A stretch of DNA of 64,000 nucleotides, from the NCBI RefSeq assembly GCF_014207955.1, contig NZ_JACHLK010000002.1, positions 868,001-932,000 of the forward strand. Direction: 5' to 3'. How positions within the stretch are numbered: position 1 is the stretch's first letter; each line of letters opens with the position of its first letter. Below the pieces are notes generated by a model. That model had not been told where the DNA came from and made no database searches. It saw only the letters and a list, made by a program, of their open reading frames with translations. This DNA is from Acidovorax soli (GTDB lineage Bacteria; Pseudomonadota; Gammaproteobacteria; Burkholderiales; Burkholderiaceae_C). This document shows, one piece after another, positions 42,395 through 51,024 of the stretch. Made by a program: the position numbers and the translations under genes.

Positions 42395-43096
42395 TCAGGC
42401 CTGGGCCGTCTTGGGCCGGCGCACGGCGCGTACCTTGCCGGCGCCGCCGCCACCGGCGTAGAACAGATCGGCGCCATCGGATTCGAGCCCGCTCACGCCT
42501 TTGCCTGCGGGCATTTCCAGGCGCTCGATGACGGCGCCGCTCGCCGGGTCGATGCGGCGGATGTCGCTGGCATCGCCCTCCCAGGTGCCGTGCCAGAGCT
42601 CGCCATCGACCCAGGTCACGCCGGTCACGAAGGCATTGGATTCGATGGTGCGGCGGATGGCGCCGGTGGCGGGGTCGATCTGGTGGATCTTGCGGTCGCG
42701 GTACTGGCCCACCCACAGGCTGCCCTCGGCCCAGGTGAGGCCCGAGTCGGCGCCCTTGCCGGGTGCGGGGATGGAGGCGAGCACGGCGCCCGTGGCCGGG
42801 TCGATCTTGTCGATGCGCGACTCGGCGATCTGGTAGAGGTGCTTGCCGTCGAAGGCCGTGCCTGCGTCGCAGGGCAGGTCCAGGGTGCGCGTGGTGGTGC
42901 CGCTGGCGGGGTCGAAGGCGACCAGGCCGGCGTCGGTGGCGGCCCAGACGCGCTGGCCGTCGTGCGTGACGCCGTGCACGCGCTCCGATCCGTTGAAAGG
43001 GCCGTACTCGCGCACGATCTCGGCGGGGCGGGCCGGCACGCCGGCTGGTGCCGCGGGGGTGGTGCTGCCGGGGTGGCAGTCGGTGTTGCAGGACAT
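42395..43096 (-). CDS. Six-bladed beta-propeller protein (Vgb/glutamine-cyclotransferase-like)
   Basis: 233 residues, AAGGAG before the ATG. Repeated blades: RVWAATDAGLVAFDPASGTT, HLYQIAESRIDKIDPATGAV, SLWVGQYRDRKIHQIDPATG, ELWHGTWEGDASDIRRIDPA, DLFYAGGGGAGKVRAVRRPK. It is cytoplasmic (no signal peptide) with N-terminal CNTDCHPG. Such proteins bind small ligands, but no catalytic residues stand out. It lies 46 bp after the HTH gene and 139 bp before the DUF899 gene, probably one operon. Confidence 0.85.
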   Translation of the reverse strand: MSCNTDCHPGSTTPAAPAGVPARPAEIVREYGPFNGSERVHGVTHDGQRVWAATDAGLVAFDPASGTTTRTLDLPCDAGTAFDGKHLYQIAESRIDKIDPATGAVLASIPAPGKGADSGLTWAEGSLWVGQYRDRKIHQIDPATGAIRRTIESNAFVTGVTWVDGELWHGTWEGDASDIRRIDPASGAVIERLEMPAGKGVSGLESDGADLFYAGGGGAGKVRAVRRPKTAQA

Positions 43097-43142
43097 GGGG
43101 TACTCCTTGGTGTTGGCGCCCTACGCAGGGCATGGAGCAACT

Positions 43143-44411
43143 CTATTGAATCGGCAGCGCAGCGGGGAGTAACAAGATTGTCGTGAATCCGGCCAGGGGC
43201 GGGGCCAGCCAGCGCTGCGTGCGCCCCTGGCCGATGGAGCGCACGCGGCCCTCTTCCTGCAGCTCGGCCAGGGCGCGCTGCACGGTGCGCTGGCTGTCGC
43301 CCAGCGCCAGGGCCAGGGCCGAGGTGGACCAGGCTGCGCCATCGGCCAGCAGGGCCTGCAGCGAGGCCTGCTCACCGGCGATGGGCGGGGCCAGCACGGC
43401 CACATCGCGCCCATCGGTGGGCCGCAGCACAAAGCCACGCGCCGTGGCCTCGATGCGCGCCCAGGGCTTCACCAGCGCGCGCAGGCGGCCCAGCTCCACG
43501 CGCAGGCGGGCGCGGTGGGTTTCGTCGGGGTCGCGCGTGCGAAAGGCGGTGGCGATCAGCGCATCGCGGTCGGCATCGCCGGGCCAGGCCCGGGCCAGGG
43601 CATGCGCCAGCGCGAACAGAATGGGGCGGCGCGCCAGCGAGAGCCAGGGCGCGGCACCACTGCCCTCTTTCTCCACGCCCCCCACGCCCAGCCGGTGCCG
43701 GCAGGCATCGAGCACCAACACATCCGAGGCCAGCAGGGCCGCCACCTCGTCCAGACGCAGCAGTTGATCCTGAACGGCCCCACCCTCGCCCGGCCGCAGG
43801 CGCCGCGCGGCGGGCCGCTGCAGCGCGGCCTGGGCTTCGGCAACCTCGGCCTGCAGCGCGGGCACCTGGGCGTGCGCTGCCGCCTGCTGTGCACCGAGCA
43901 AGGCCTGGTGCGCGGCCTCCACGCACAGAGAGCGCTGCGCCAACTCGGCCAGCGTGAGCCCCGCCACGGCGGCCAGCGCGGGTGGCATGCCTTCCTGCTG
44001 CACATCGATGGGCGCGAGCACGGCGCCTGCTTCACCCAACCGGCCCATCACCAACCACTGGCGCGCCGCGATCAGCCGGGCCTGCAGCGCGTTGGCCCGG
44101 TCGCCCCGCGCGGCCAGCACGGCCGCCGCCGCCACCAGCGCATGCGGTGGCCCGTTCAGGTCGCGCTGGGCCAGGGCCACCTCGGCCTCGGCCACCACGC
44201 AGCGGGCGCGGGCCAGCTCTTCGTGTGCGCCAAAGCCCCGCGCCGCGCGGCGCAGCAGCTCGCGCGCCCGGGGGTGCTCGCCCAGCTGCGCCATGGCAAT
44301 GCCGCGCAGCGCCAGCGCAGGCGGGTCGTCGCGCAGGGCCACGCGCTGCAGCGCGCCCAGCGCGTCGCCCGCGGCAAGCGCGCGGGCAGCGGCGGTGATG
44401 AGCGAATCCAT
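43143..44411 (-). CDS. HTH-domain regulator with TPR-like N-terminal region
   Basis: 422 residues from the ATG at 44411. The first 220 are Ala/Leu-rich helices (DALGALQRVALRDDPPALAL, ELARARCVVAEAEVALAQRD) like TPR units. A C-terminal winged helix is visible in AWSTSALALALGDSQRTVQR and ALAELQEEGRVRSIGQGRTQ, a pattern like a HTH domain binding DNA with the end of the protein. A middle RARLRVELGRLRALVKPWAR looks like a second DNA-binding or effector block. It leads the operon with the propeller and DUF899 genes and is likely their regulator. Its promoter region overlaps the MarR operator pair. Confidence 0.75.
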   Translation of the reverse strand: MDSLITAAARALAAGDALGALQRVALRDDPPALALRGIAMAQLGEHPRARELLRRAARGFGAHEELARARCVVAEAEVALAQRDLNGPPHALVAAAAVLAARGDRANALQARLIAARQWLVMGRLGEAGAVLAPIDVQQEGMPPALAAVAGLTLAELAQRSLCVEAAHQALLGAQQAAAHAQVPALQAEVAEAQAALQRPAARRLRPGEGGAVQDQLLRLDEVAALLASDVLVLDACRHRLGVGGVEKEGSGAAPWLSLARRPILFALAHALARAWPGDADRDALIATAFRTRDPDETHRARLRVELGRLRALVKPWARIEATARGFVLRPTDGRDVAVLAPPIAGEQASLQALLADGAAWSTSALALALGDSQRTVQRALAELQEEGRVRSIGQGRTQRWLAPPLAGFTTILLLPAALPIQ

Positions 44412-44448
44412 GGTGCGGCAGGCTACACCAGAGCGTGGCTTGCATTTT

Positions 44449-44493
44449 GTTTCCAAGGAAACTACACTGCGGGCAAATAGTTTCCTAAGAAAC
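44449..44493. promoter_or_regulatory. Tandem MarR operators
   Basis: GTTTCCAAGGAAAC (44449-44462, 6-bp arms perfect) and GTTTCCTAAGAAAC (44480-44493, arms one mismatch) are spaced 31 bp, three helical turns, between the divergent HTH and MarR genes. They are probably bound by the MarR protein encoded next to them and could regulate both directions. Confidence 0.65.
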
Positions 44494-44498
44494 CAATC

Positions 44499-44975
44499 AT
44501 GAAGAAAACCAGCCCACCCAGCGCCCTGGAAGCCCACCTGGGTTACTGGATGCGCTTTGTCTCGAACCAGGTGTCGGCCGAGTTCCAGCAGGCGGTGGAG
44601 GCATCGGGCGTATCCGTCACCGACTGGGTGGCGCTGCGCACGCTGTTCGATGCAGACAGCGGTGGCGAAAGCAGTGCCACCCACGCCACGCTGACCCAGG
44701 CCCTGGGCATGACCAAGGGCGCCGTCTCCAAGGTCGTGGCCCGGCTGGAGGACAAGGGGCTGGTGGGCCGCGCGGAGGCGCCGTCGGATGCGCGCAGCCA
44801 CACCCTGTCGCTCACCCCGGCCGGCCGCGCCCTGGTGCCCGTGCTGGCCGCCAAGGCCGATGCCAATGACGAGAAATTCTTCGGCCACCTGCCGGCGGCC
44901 GAGCGCCAGCGCCTCGCGCGCCTGCTGCAGGAGATGGTGCGCCGGCACCAGTGGCAGGAAGTGCCACACAACTGA
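44499..44975 (+). CDS. MarR-family transcriptional regulator
   Basis: 158 residues, starting ATG at 44499. Winged helix in LTQALGMTKGAVSKVVARLE and DKGLVGRAEAPSDARSHTLS, flanked by the dimer helices. Two palindromes directly before its start are likely its own operator. It is in an operon with a DUF1398 gene 27 bp downstream. Confidence 0.92.
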   Translation: MKKTSPPSALEAHLGYWMRFVSNQVSAEFQQAVEASGVSVTDWVALRTLFDADSGGESSATHATLTQALGMTKGAVSKVVARLEDKGLVGRAEAPSDARSHTLSLTPAGRALVPVLAAKADANDEKFFGHLPAAERQRLARLLQEMVRRHQWQEVPHN

Positions 44976-45002
44976 CCCCAGCCCCATCACAGAGAGACGC
45001 CC

Positions 45003-45407
45003 ATGAACGAAACCACCATCGCCACCATCGAACGCTGCGCCCAGGCCTCCAAGGACGGCACGGCCCATTTTGGCGCCATCGTGCAGGCCCTCACCGGGGC
45101 CGGCGTGGAGGCCTATTTCGCCGACTACCGCAGCAACGCCACCACCTACTACCTGCCGAGCGGCGAAACCCATGCCGTGGCCCTGCCGCCACCGCCGGCC
45201 ATGCCCATTGCCGGGGCCTTTGACGCTGCAGGCATCCAGGCCGCGATCCGCGGGGCGCAGCGTGGCGAGGTGATGTACCCGGAGTTCCTCACGCTCTCGC
45301 GCGCTGCAGGCTGTGTGGGCTACATGGTGTGGCTGGCAGGCCGGCATGTGAGCTACTTCGGCCGCCGGGGCGAGGTGCATGTGGAGCGGTTTCCAGATGC
45401 GCCCTGA
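45003..45407 (+). CDS. DUF1398 family protein
   Basis: 134 residues. The family pattern is visible: AHFGAIVQALTGAGVEAYFA, DYRSNATTYYLPSGETHAVA, VMYPEFLTLSRAAGCVGYMV, HVSYFGRRGEVHVERFP. Function is not known in general. It is co-transcribed with the MarR gene. Confidence 0.85.
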   Translation: MNETTIATIERCAQASKDGTAHFGAIVQALTGAGVEAYFADYRSNATTYYLPSGETHAVALPPPPAMPIAGAFDAAGIQAAIRGAQRGEVMYPEFLTLSRAAGCVGYMVWLAGRHVSYFGRRGEVHVERFPDAP

Positions 45408-45409
45408 GC

Positions 45410-45434
45410 GGCCGGGCCGGTGGTGGCCCCGGCC
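45410..45434. terminator. Hairpin between convergent DUF1398 and MFS genes
   Basis: GGCCGGGCC and GGCCCCGGCC pair with one bulged C around a GGTGGT loop, three bases after the DUF1398 stop. It can serve both directions; no T run. Confidence 0.4.
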
Positions 45435-45461
45435 TTCAAACACCTCGCTTCCTGCGTCTGC

Positions 45462-46811
45462 CTACATGGACTGGCCCAGCGTCGTTTTCGCGGTCTTCTG
45501 ATGGGCCGTTGTCGCCACCTGCGTGCGCGGCACCAGCAGCGGCATCGCCACCAGCGCACAGGCGCTGGCCGCAAGCCACACCAGGGGCCAGCCCTGCAGG
45601 GCCAGCAGGTGCGGAATGGAGAAGGGTGTGGCAAAGCACACCAGGAACACGCTGGTGTTGGCCATGCCCAGCGCGGTACCCGCACGTGCCGCGCCGGCCA
45701 GCGTGGCCAACTCGGTGTACGCAACGCCGTGCCATGCCGACACGCAGACCCCGCACAACGCCAGCAGCACGACCAGCGCGGCACGCAGCGCCCATACATC
45801 AGCGGCAACAGACGTGCCCGCGGCCAGCACCAGCAGCGCCAGCCCGGCAAACAGTGCCACGCTGAGTGCGCTGCAGGCGCGCAGGTAGGCTGGGCGGTTG
45901 CGGCGGCGGTCGGTGAACCGGCCGCTCCATACGCGCATCACCATCGCGCCGACTTGCGTGAAGACCATGGTGGCGGTGATGGTGGCCAGGCCTGCATGGC
46001 CGAAGTCGTGCAGGAACACGGTGCCGAAGGACAGCACCGCGAACTGCGGCGCACACAGGATGCCGATGCCCAGCACGATGCGCCAGACGCGCGCATCGCG
46101 CAGCGGGCCCGGTGCCGCTGCGGTGGGTGCTGCGGCCCTGGTCGCATCGGCCACGCCCGCCGGGCTGCGCGCCGCGGTGGGCGGCTCATGCACCCAGGCC
46201 CAGGCCAGCACCGCGCCCAGCGCGCACAGCAGCGCCAGCAGGCCGTAGAGCGCAGCAAAGCCCCCATGCAGCGCCACATACGGCAGCACCAACGCGCCGA
46301 TGCCACCGCCCAGCGGCACGGCGGTCTGCCGGATGCTCATGGCCAGGCCGCGCTCGCCGGCGTCGAACCAGGTCATCACCGCGCGCCCGCTGGCGCCGTT
46401 GACGCTGCCACCCAGCAGGCCCACCGCCAGCAGCCCCGCGCCCAGCAAGCCCAGGCCGGGGATGTGCTGCGCATCCGGCGCCACCCAGATCGCCATGGCC
46501 GCGAGCGCGAGCGCGGTGCTGCCCAGGCCGGTGAGCAGCACGGGCCGGTCGCCCCAGCGGTCGGTCAACAGGCCCCAGGGCAGCTCGCTCACCGCGATGC
46601 CCAGCCCCATGAGGCCCAGCACCAGGCCGAGCGTGGCGTTGTCCAGCTGGTAGCCGGTGCGCATGAGCACGGCCGTCATGGGGATGCCGCTGAAAGCCAC
46701 CGAAAACGCCGCGTTGGCGGCCACGCCCGCGGCCAGCACCTTCCAGCGGTGGCGCGCCGGGCGCGTTGAAGACGGTGAGGACGATGGCGAAAGAGAGGTC
46801 GAAGAGGTCAT
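45462..46811 (-). CDS. MFS transporter
   Basis: 449 residues, about 12 membrane segments. ELPWGLLTDRWGDRPVLLTG is motif A, and GASGRAVMTWFDAGERGLAM, SIRQTAVPLGGGIGALVLPY resemble the OFA/CynX-like or nitrate/cyanate branch. A long hydrophilic loop (PTAARSPAGVADATRAAAPT) separates the halves. Divergent from a LysR gene at 46912, with a strong dyad between them. Substrate unknown. Confidence 0.9.
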   Translation of the reverse strand: MTSSTSLSPSSSPSSTRPARHRWKVLAAGVAANAAFSVAFSGIPMTAVLMRTGYQLDNATLGLVLGLMGLGIAVSELPWGLLTDRWGDRPVLLTGLGSTALALAAMAIWVAPDAQHIPGLGLLGAGLLAVGLLGGSVNGASGRAVMTWFDAGERGLAMSIRQTAVPLGGGIGALVLPYVALHGGFAALYGLLALLCALGAVLAWAWVHEPPTAARSPAGVADATRAAAPTAAAPGPLRDARVWRIVLGIGILCAPQFAVLSFGTVFLHDFGHAGLATITATMVFTQVGAMVMRVWSGRFTDRRRNRPAYLRACSALSVALFAGLALLVLAAGTSVAADVWALRAALVVLLALCGVCVSAWHGVAYTELATLAGAARAGTALGMANTSVFLVCFATPFSIPHLLALQGWPLVWLAASACALVAMPLLVPRTQVATTAHQKTAKTTLGQSM

Positions 46812-46844
46812 GGTGCAACGCAGTCTCCGCCGTTTGAAAGGTTT

Positions 46845-46888
46845 TGAAAATCAGAAAATAATGCGCCATTCGTCCTGAAAATCAGGAC
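46845..46888. promoter_or_regulatory. Candidate LysR operator with repeated half-site
   Basis: GTCCTGAAAATCAGGAC (46872-46888) is a perfect 7-bp dyad around AAA, and its core TGAAAATCAG recurs 31 bp away at 46845. The pair fits a recognition site plus activation site for the divergent LysR protein. Confidence 0.6.
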
Positions 46889-46911
46889 ATTCAAAGACAG
46901 GTCCTCCCCCC

Positions 46912-47874
46912 ATGACCCAGGTGATGTTCGATCTCGACGTGTTGCGCACCTTCTCCACCGGCATCGCGCTGGGCAGCTATGCGCGCGCGGCCGACAAGCT
47001 GGGGCGCTCGACCTCGGCCGTGAGCGCGCAGCTCAAGAAGCTGGAGTCGCAGACCGGCACCGCGCTGCTGCGCAAGAGCGGGCGCGGCCTGGTGCTCACC
47101 GATGCCGGAGAGACGCTGCTGGCCTACGCGCACCGCATGCTCGAACTCAACGACGAAGCCGGCGCCGCCCTGCGGGGCGCCGACCTGCAGGGCTGGGTGC
47201 GGCTGGGCCTGCAGGAGGACTTTGGCGAGACCCTGCTGCCGGCCGTGCTGGGGCGCTTTGCGCGCGCACACCCCAAGGTGCGCATCGAGGCCTGTGTGGC
47301 GCGCAGCGGCGAGCTGCGTGAGCGGCTCGACCTGGGCCAGCTCGACCTGGCGTTGGCATGGGACACGGGCGAGCAGCCACTGTCGCCCTACGCCGAGCGG
47401 CTGGCTCGGCTGCCGCTGCTGTGGATCGGCCCGGCCGCGCCCGAGCGGGTCGAGGCGCCCTGGTGGACCGAGCGCGAGCACCACAGCCCCGGCACCCGCC
47501 CGCGCAAGAGCAAGGAGCCGCTGCCCCTCATCATGCTCGACGCGCCCTGCCCGCTGCGCGAGATCGTCGTCACCGCGCTCGACCGTGCCGGCCAGCCCTG
47601 GCGGCGCGCCTTCGGCAGTGCCAGCCTGGCCGCGCTGTGGGCCGCCACGTCGGCCGGGCTGGGCCTGACGGTGCGCACGCCCTTCGGGCTGCCGCCCCAC
47701 GTGCGCACGCTCGACCGCGCCCTGCTGTCGTTGCCGGCGCTGCCGCAGATCTCACTGGTGCTGTACCGCGCGCAGGCCCACCCCGAGGCCCCCGCGAGCC
47801 GCCTGGCCACGCTGCTGCGCGAGGCCGTGCGCCAGCATGTGCAGCCGATGGCCGTGCCTGGGCGGGCGGGCTAA
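46912..47874 (+). CDS. LysR-type transcriptional regulator
   Basis: 320 residues. HTH LDVLRTFSTGIALGSYARAA, KLGRSTSAVSAQLKKLESQT, KSGRGLVLTDAGETLL. The effector domain is longer than usual with WWTEREHHSPGTRPRKSKEP, a basic insert in the middle. Divergent from the MFS gene, its probable target. Confidence 0.9.
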   Translation: MTQVMFDLDVLRTFSTGIALGSYARAADKLGRSTSAVSAQLKKLESQTGTALLRKSGRGLVLTDAGETLLAYAHRMLELNDEAGAALRGADLQGWVRLGLQEDFGETLLPAVLGRFARAHPKVRIEACVARSGELRERLDLGQLDLALAWDTGEQPLSPYAERLARLPLLWIGPAAPERVEAPWWTEREHHSPGTRPRKSKEPLPLIMLDAPCPLREIVVTALDRAGQPWRRAFGSASLAALWAATSAGLGLTVRTPFGLPPHVRTLDRALLSLPALPQISLVLYRAQAHPEAPASRLATLLREAVRQHVQPMAVPGRAG

Positions 47875-47918
47875 GCGCGCCTCAAGGCCTGCTTTCGTGC
47901 AGGTTGCAGGTCGGATGT

Positions 47919-47972
47919 GGGCCCGATCCAGCCGCTGCTACCATGACGGCAACTGGTCAGAAGCGGTCCTTC
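47919..47972 (+). repeat. Dispersed intergenic repeat, copy C
   Basis: Begins GGGCCCGATCCAGCCGCTGC and continues ATGACGGCAACTGGTCAGAA. It matches copy E (51540-51483, minus) at 40 of 53 positions by eye. It is 32 bp before the next gene. Confidence 0.7.
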
Positions 47973-48003
47973 AGCAGGCTGTAGGCTGTCATCGCGGGAA
48001 CCT

Positions 48004-48438
48004 GTGAAACGCCTTCTTTTTGCATTCGCCCTGTGTACCCCGTTGTTGGCAAGTGCTGGGCAACTAGAGTTTTCTTGCATAGGTCCAGATGCTCCTGATT
48101 GCCCACTGGCTATTGATGCCACGTTTGAAAATGAGCGGCTGACGGTGGCATATGTGACAGGTCCGGCAATCAACCTCAACCACCCAACAACCACTGTCGG
48201 CTACTGCGCAATCAGCCCTTGGAACTCCCACGTGGCATGGACTCCTGCGGGTTGCTACGAAACCGGCACCTACCGCATCATCAATGGCGAACTCACAAAA
48301 CTTCAAGTCGCGAAGGCAATGGTGACTTTTGAATGGCACCAGCGGGCAGGGTTTTGCATGGAGATTTTTACTAAAGTTTGGACGACACGGTGCTGGAATC
48401 AAAACTATGGGGGTGACCCCAATTGGCTGATCTTCTAG
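48004..48438 (+). CDS. Small secreted protein of unknown function
   Basis: 144 residues from a GTG at 48004, GGGAAC upstream. A signal peptide (KRLLFAFALCTPLLASAGQL, cut after ASA) exports it. Four or more cysteines in the mature part (EFSCIGPDAPDCPL, GYCAIS, AGCYETG, GFCMEIF, TRCWNQN) could form disulfides. Codon use is less GC-rich than the neighbours, hinting at transfer. I do not know the family. Confidence 0.75.
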   Translation: MKRLLFAFALCTPLLASAGQLEFSCIGPDAPDCPLAIDATFENERLTVAYVTGPAINLNHPTTTVGYCAISPWNSHVAWTPAGCYETGTYRIINGELTKLQVAKAMVTFEWHQRAGFCMEIFTKVWTTRCWNQNYGGDPNWLIF

Positions 48439-48810
48439 AGAGAAGTGCAACGCAAAGTGCTCTCGCCACCGATTCCATTGAAGGTGACATATCGGCTTGC
48501 CGCTAAGGCGGCTTTGGGCCCGCAGCGGTCTTCGACCCAATCGCCGCGTTGTTCCGCGCGCGTGATCTCCCGTCGCCCACCTGACTGTCTTGCGCACGCT
48601 GGCGCGCCTGAGCACGCCGCACGATGCCACACGCGATGGCAGGGGCAGGCCGCCGTTCTCTTGGGTCTACGCGCAAGGCGACCGGTGGTGCACCCACTGG
48701 CGTCCGCCCCACGGCGCGCCACTGCAGCGGCGAGATACATTAATTAGGTCAGGCGCCAAAGCACGCACTGCTTTCAACAACCCGGGGGTTTCCTCCACAC
48801 CGTCACAGCC
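48439..48810. other. No gene found
   Basis: About 370 bases. A small hairpin GCCGC-TAAG-GCGGC followed by TTT at 48499-48515 may terminate the preceding gene. Other open frames are short and composition-driven. I see nothing else. Confidence 0.5.
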
Positions 48811-49443
48811 ATGCACCGTATTTTTCTCATCCTCGCATCCCTTGCCCTGCTGGCACTTGGCGGTTGCGCGACCGAACCGGTCAAACCGGTCCAACCGATG
48901 TTTGTCGAATCGTCCAACCAGGCGCTCGCCGCGCCGCCTCCAGACAAGGCGCAGGTCATTTTTCTCGAACCGATCAACTCAGTTCAGGGGTTTTTCCCGG
49001 TCGGTCTCTTCGATGTGAATGACAGCGGGCGCACCTTGCTCGCCATCACAGGGGCCCGCAGCAAAGCTGCCGTCCTGCTGGCGCCAGGGCGTCACCGGCT
49101 CATGGCAAACAACTCCGGCATGGTCGCGCACTTTCTCGACGCCAATGTCGAAGCGGGCAAGCGGTACTACGTACTGGTTCGATTCATCTACGGCCGCGGA
49201 TTCCAGCTGCGACCGCTCAGGACGTCCGGCCCTTCGGACTACACGATCCTTCACAAGGACTATCCATCCTGGGTGTCAACCACACGCTATGTCGAAATGA
49301 CCCGCGAAGGCGTAGAACACTTTGACAAGATCAAAGCCGCCGTTGACAAGAGCCAGGCAGAAGGCTGGAAGACATGGCTCGAAAAGACCGACCAGGAGAG
49401 AGCAGAACTCACGCTCAATCCACAAGACGCTGTCGCTCGGTAG
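48811..49443 (+). CDS. Lipoprotein, DUF2846-like
   Basis: 210 residues. A lipoprotein signal with lipobox LGGC (Cys19, in LALLALGGCATEP). The mature part AQVIFLEPINSVQGFFPVGL, AVLLAPGRHRLMANNSGMVA and AGKRYYVLVRF has the strand pattern of DUF2846-type lipoproteins. The C-terminal 60 residues are helical and Lys-rich. Periplasmic, probably attached to a membrane. Function unknown. Confidence 0.8.
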   Translation: MHRIFLILASLALLALGGCATEPVKPVQPMFVESSNQALAAPPPDKAQVIFLEPINSVQGFFPVGLFDVNDSGRTLLAITGARSKAAVLLAPGRHRLMANNSGMVAHFLDANVEAGKRYYVLVRFIYGRGFQLRPLRTSGPSDYTILHKDYPSWVSTTRYVEMTREGVEHFDKIKAAVDKSQAEGWKTWLEKTDQERAELTLNPQDAVAR

Positions 49444-49478
49444 ACGCCCCACAGGCCCATCGCGATCGGGAGGACCTT

Positions 49479-49494
49479 GCCCGGCAAGCCGGGC
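49479..49494. terminator. Perfect GC hairpin after lipoprotein gene
   Basis: GCCCGGC-AA-GCCGGGC, 7-bp arms. No T run, so a weak or Rho-assisted terminator at best. Confidence 0.45.
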
Positions 49495-49774
49495 GCCGCC
49501 TCTCATGCCCAACGTTGAGCGCCCGCTTTCGCCGCCCGCGACCGGGCTGCTCCTGGCCGGTGCCGCCATGGCGCGCAAGCCGGTGGTGTGCTGAGGGCGG
49601 GCACGAACAAGCGCGGTGCGGGCCCGGCCTGCACGCGCATTTCGGTCGCCGCTGGCCCAGGGGGACGAATTGAACGGGACCCACCGTTCGGCTCGCGTGG
49701 GCATCCAAGGACCATAGGCATCTGGCCAGCCTCGCCATCGCCTTCTTGGGTGATGCAGGGCACTTGCGTGACGA

Positions 49775-49800
49775 GCTAGACTGCCGCTATCGGGCAGGAA
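49775..49800 (+). repeat. Dispersed intergenic repeat, copy D (degenerate)
   Basis: GCTAGACTGCCGCTATCGGG resembles GCTAGGATGACCGCAATCGG of copy E. Partial match only. Confidence 0.35.
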
Positions 49801-49940
49801 CCACATCCACCCCAATGGACCAGGCCAAATCACGTAAATTGATGAGCTCTGCCGCAAGAGATGGGGATCGGCTCGACAATGCGTATCCATTCTTCGCTCC
49901 AAAACCCAAGTCTTACCTCACAGCACCAACTTCAATCCTC

Positions 49941-50498
49941 ATGAAAAAAATTACTTCCTTTCTCGGTCGCGCACTGGCAGTTATTGGATGCCTGGTCGTA
50001 CTCTCTGGCTGTGCATCGATGTCGGTCACCAAGTCTGAGCCCATCGCAAACGGATCCAAAATCCTGATCATGCCTTCACGCGACGTTGTACAGGGGGGTA
50101 AAGCCCATGCGCGAGGAGAAGGAAGTGGTAAAAATCTCCAAGTGGCAGTGCAACGCGAACTCAGTACCCTGACTCCATTCAAGGCGACATCCTTCGACGC
50201 GGATGCAAAACTCAATCACTCTGCGAGCATCGCTAAATCAGACGCCCTGGAAGCGGGCAAGAGCGCTGCGGCCGATTACGTGCTCATCCTGGACCTCGGT
50301 GAATTCAGAAACGCTGCGCCAATGACTTTCCGATCTGACTTCGTGACACTCCAAAGTGGCTCGCTCGTCCGCGTGAGCGATGGCAAGGAGACGTGGGTGT
50401 TGAATAACCCAGTGGTCTTGGAAAAATCCAACATCGGAAATCATTTGATTTTGATCGACAACCTCGCCAAACTGGTGGCCGAGTCCATTGTTCGGTAG
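49941..50498 (+). CDS. Lipoprotein, DUF4823-like
   Basis: 185 residues from the ATG at 49941. Signal and lipobox LSGC (LAVIGCLVVLSGCASM, Cys after LSG). Mature part: SKILIMPSRDVVQGGKAHAR, VAVQRELSTLTPFKATSFDA, KSAAADYVLILDLGEFRNAA, which resembles DUF4823-type lipoproteins. Lower GC than the chromosome average and an AT-rich start (MKKITS). Function unknown; family call moderately sure. Confidence 0.75.
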   Translation: MKKITSFLGRALAVIGCLVVLSGCASMSVTKSEPIANGSKILIMPSRDVVQGGKAHARGEGSGKNLQVAVQRELSTLTPFKATSFDADAKLNHSASIAKSDALEAGKSAAADYVLILDLGEFRNAAPMTFRSDFVTLQSGSLVRVSDGKETWVLNNPVVLEKSNIGNHLILIDNLAKLVAESIVR

Positions 50499-51024
50499 CA
50501 GCCCACGGGGCTTTGCGCTGTTCCCTTTCAACTTCTTGTCCGACGGTGCAAAGCAAAGCACAGCGCTAGCTGCATAGCGCTGGCCACAAGAAATCCGGGA
50601 ATGCGAAATGGGCAGTGGTGCGTACGTTTGAAGGGTTCCGATAGGCTTGTAGAGCAAGACTGTCAGAGGGTTTCGCAAAGCTGGGACTTGCTTTGAGGCA
50701 AATCGAAATCAATCACTGCACACCTTCTTGGCAATTCCTCTTTCGGGCCTTTGGCGTCCATGTGGCAGGCGCCATCTGCTATGGCTTTGCAGCGCTGCGT
50801 CGCTTCGGTGGCGCAGTGCTTCTTCGTGGATGGCGCACGCCTTCAAAACATGGCCGTTCGGCGGCTTGGACAACTGTCAACTTCTCCTGTTGCTGAAGGA
50901 CTGCGCCGGGCGCATTGCCGACTCTCGCCTCATCCCAGAACCAGTCGTTCAATTCGCGCACGGTGAGTGACCGCTTCCCGGTATCAGCGTCCGGCGGCTA
51001 TGGGCCCAACGCAGTCCTTGCAAA
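50499..51024. other. No gene found
   Basis: About 525 bases of lower GC. Several 60-80 residue frames are open but lack family resemblance and good starts. On the minus strand VRELNDWFWDEARVGNAPGA is protein-like in composition (about 50970-50860) and might be a decayed gene fragment. Confidence 0.45.

Larger units (their letters stand above)
49444..49940. other. Gene-less stretch between two lipoprotein genes
   Basis: About 500 bases without a supported gene. A perfect hairpin GCCCGGC-AA-GCCGGGC (49479-49494) sits 36 bp past the preceding stop and may terminate it. A degenerate copy of the dispersed repeat is at 49775-49800. The frame open in front of the next gene is not part of it: the lipoprotein signal begins at 49941. 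Confidence 0.5.

Noticed and set aside
50693..50970. Several overlapping 60-80 residue frames on both strands
   Set aside because: No start signals or family resemblance; composition consistent with non-coding sequence or a decayed gene.
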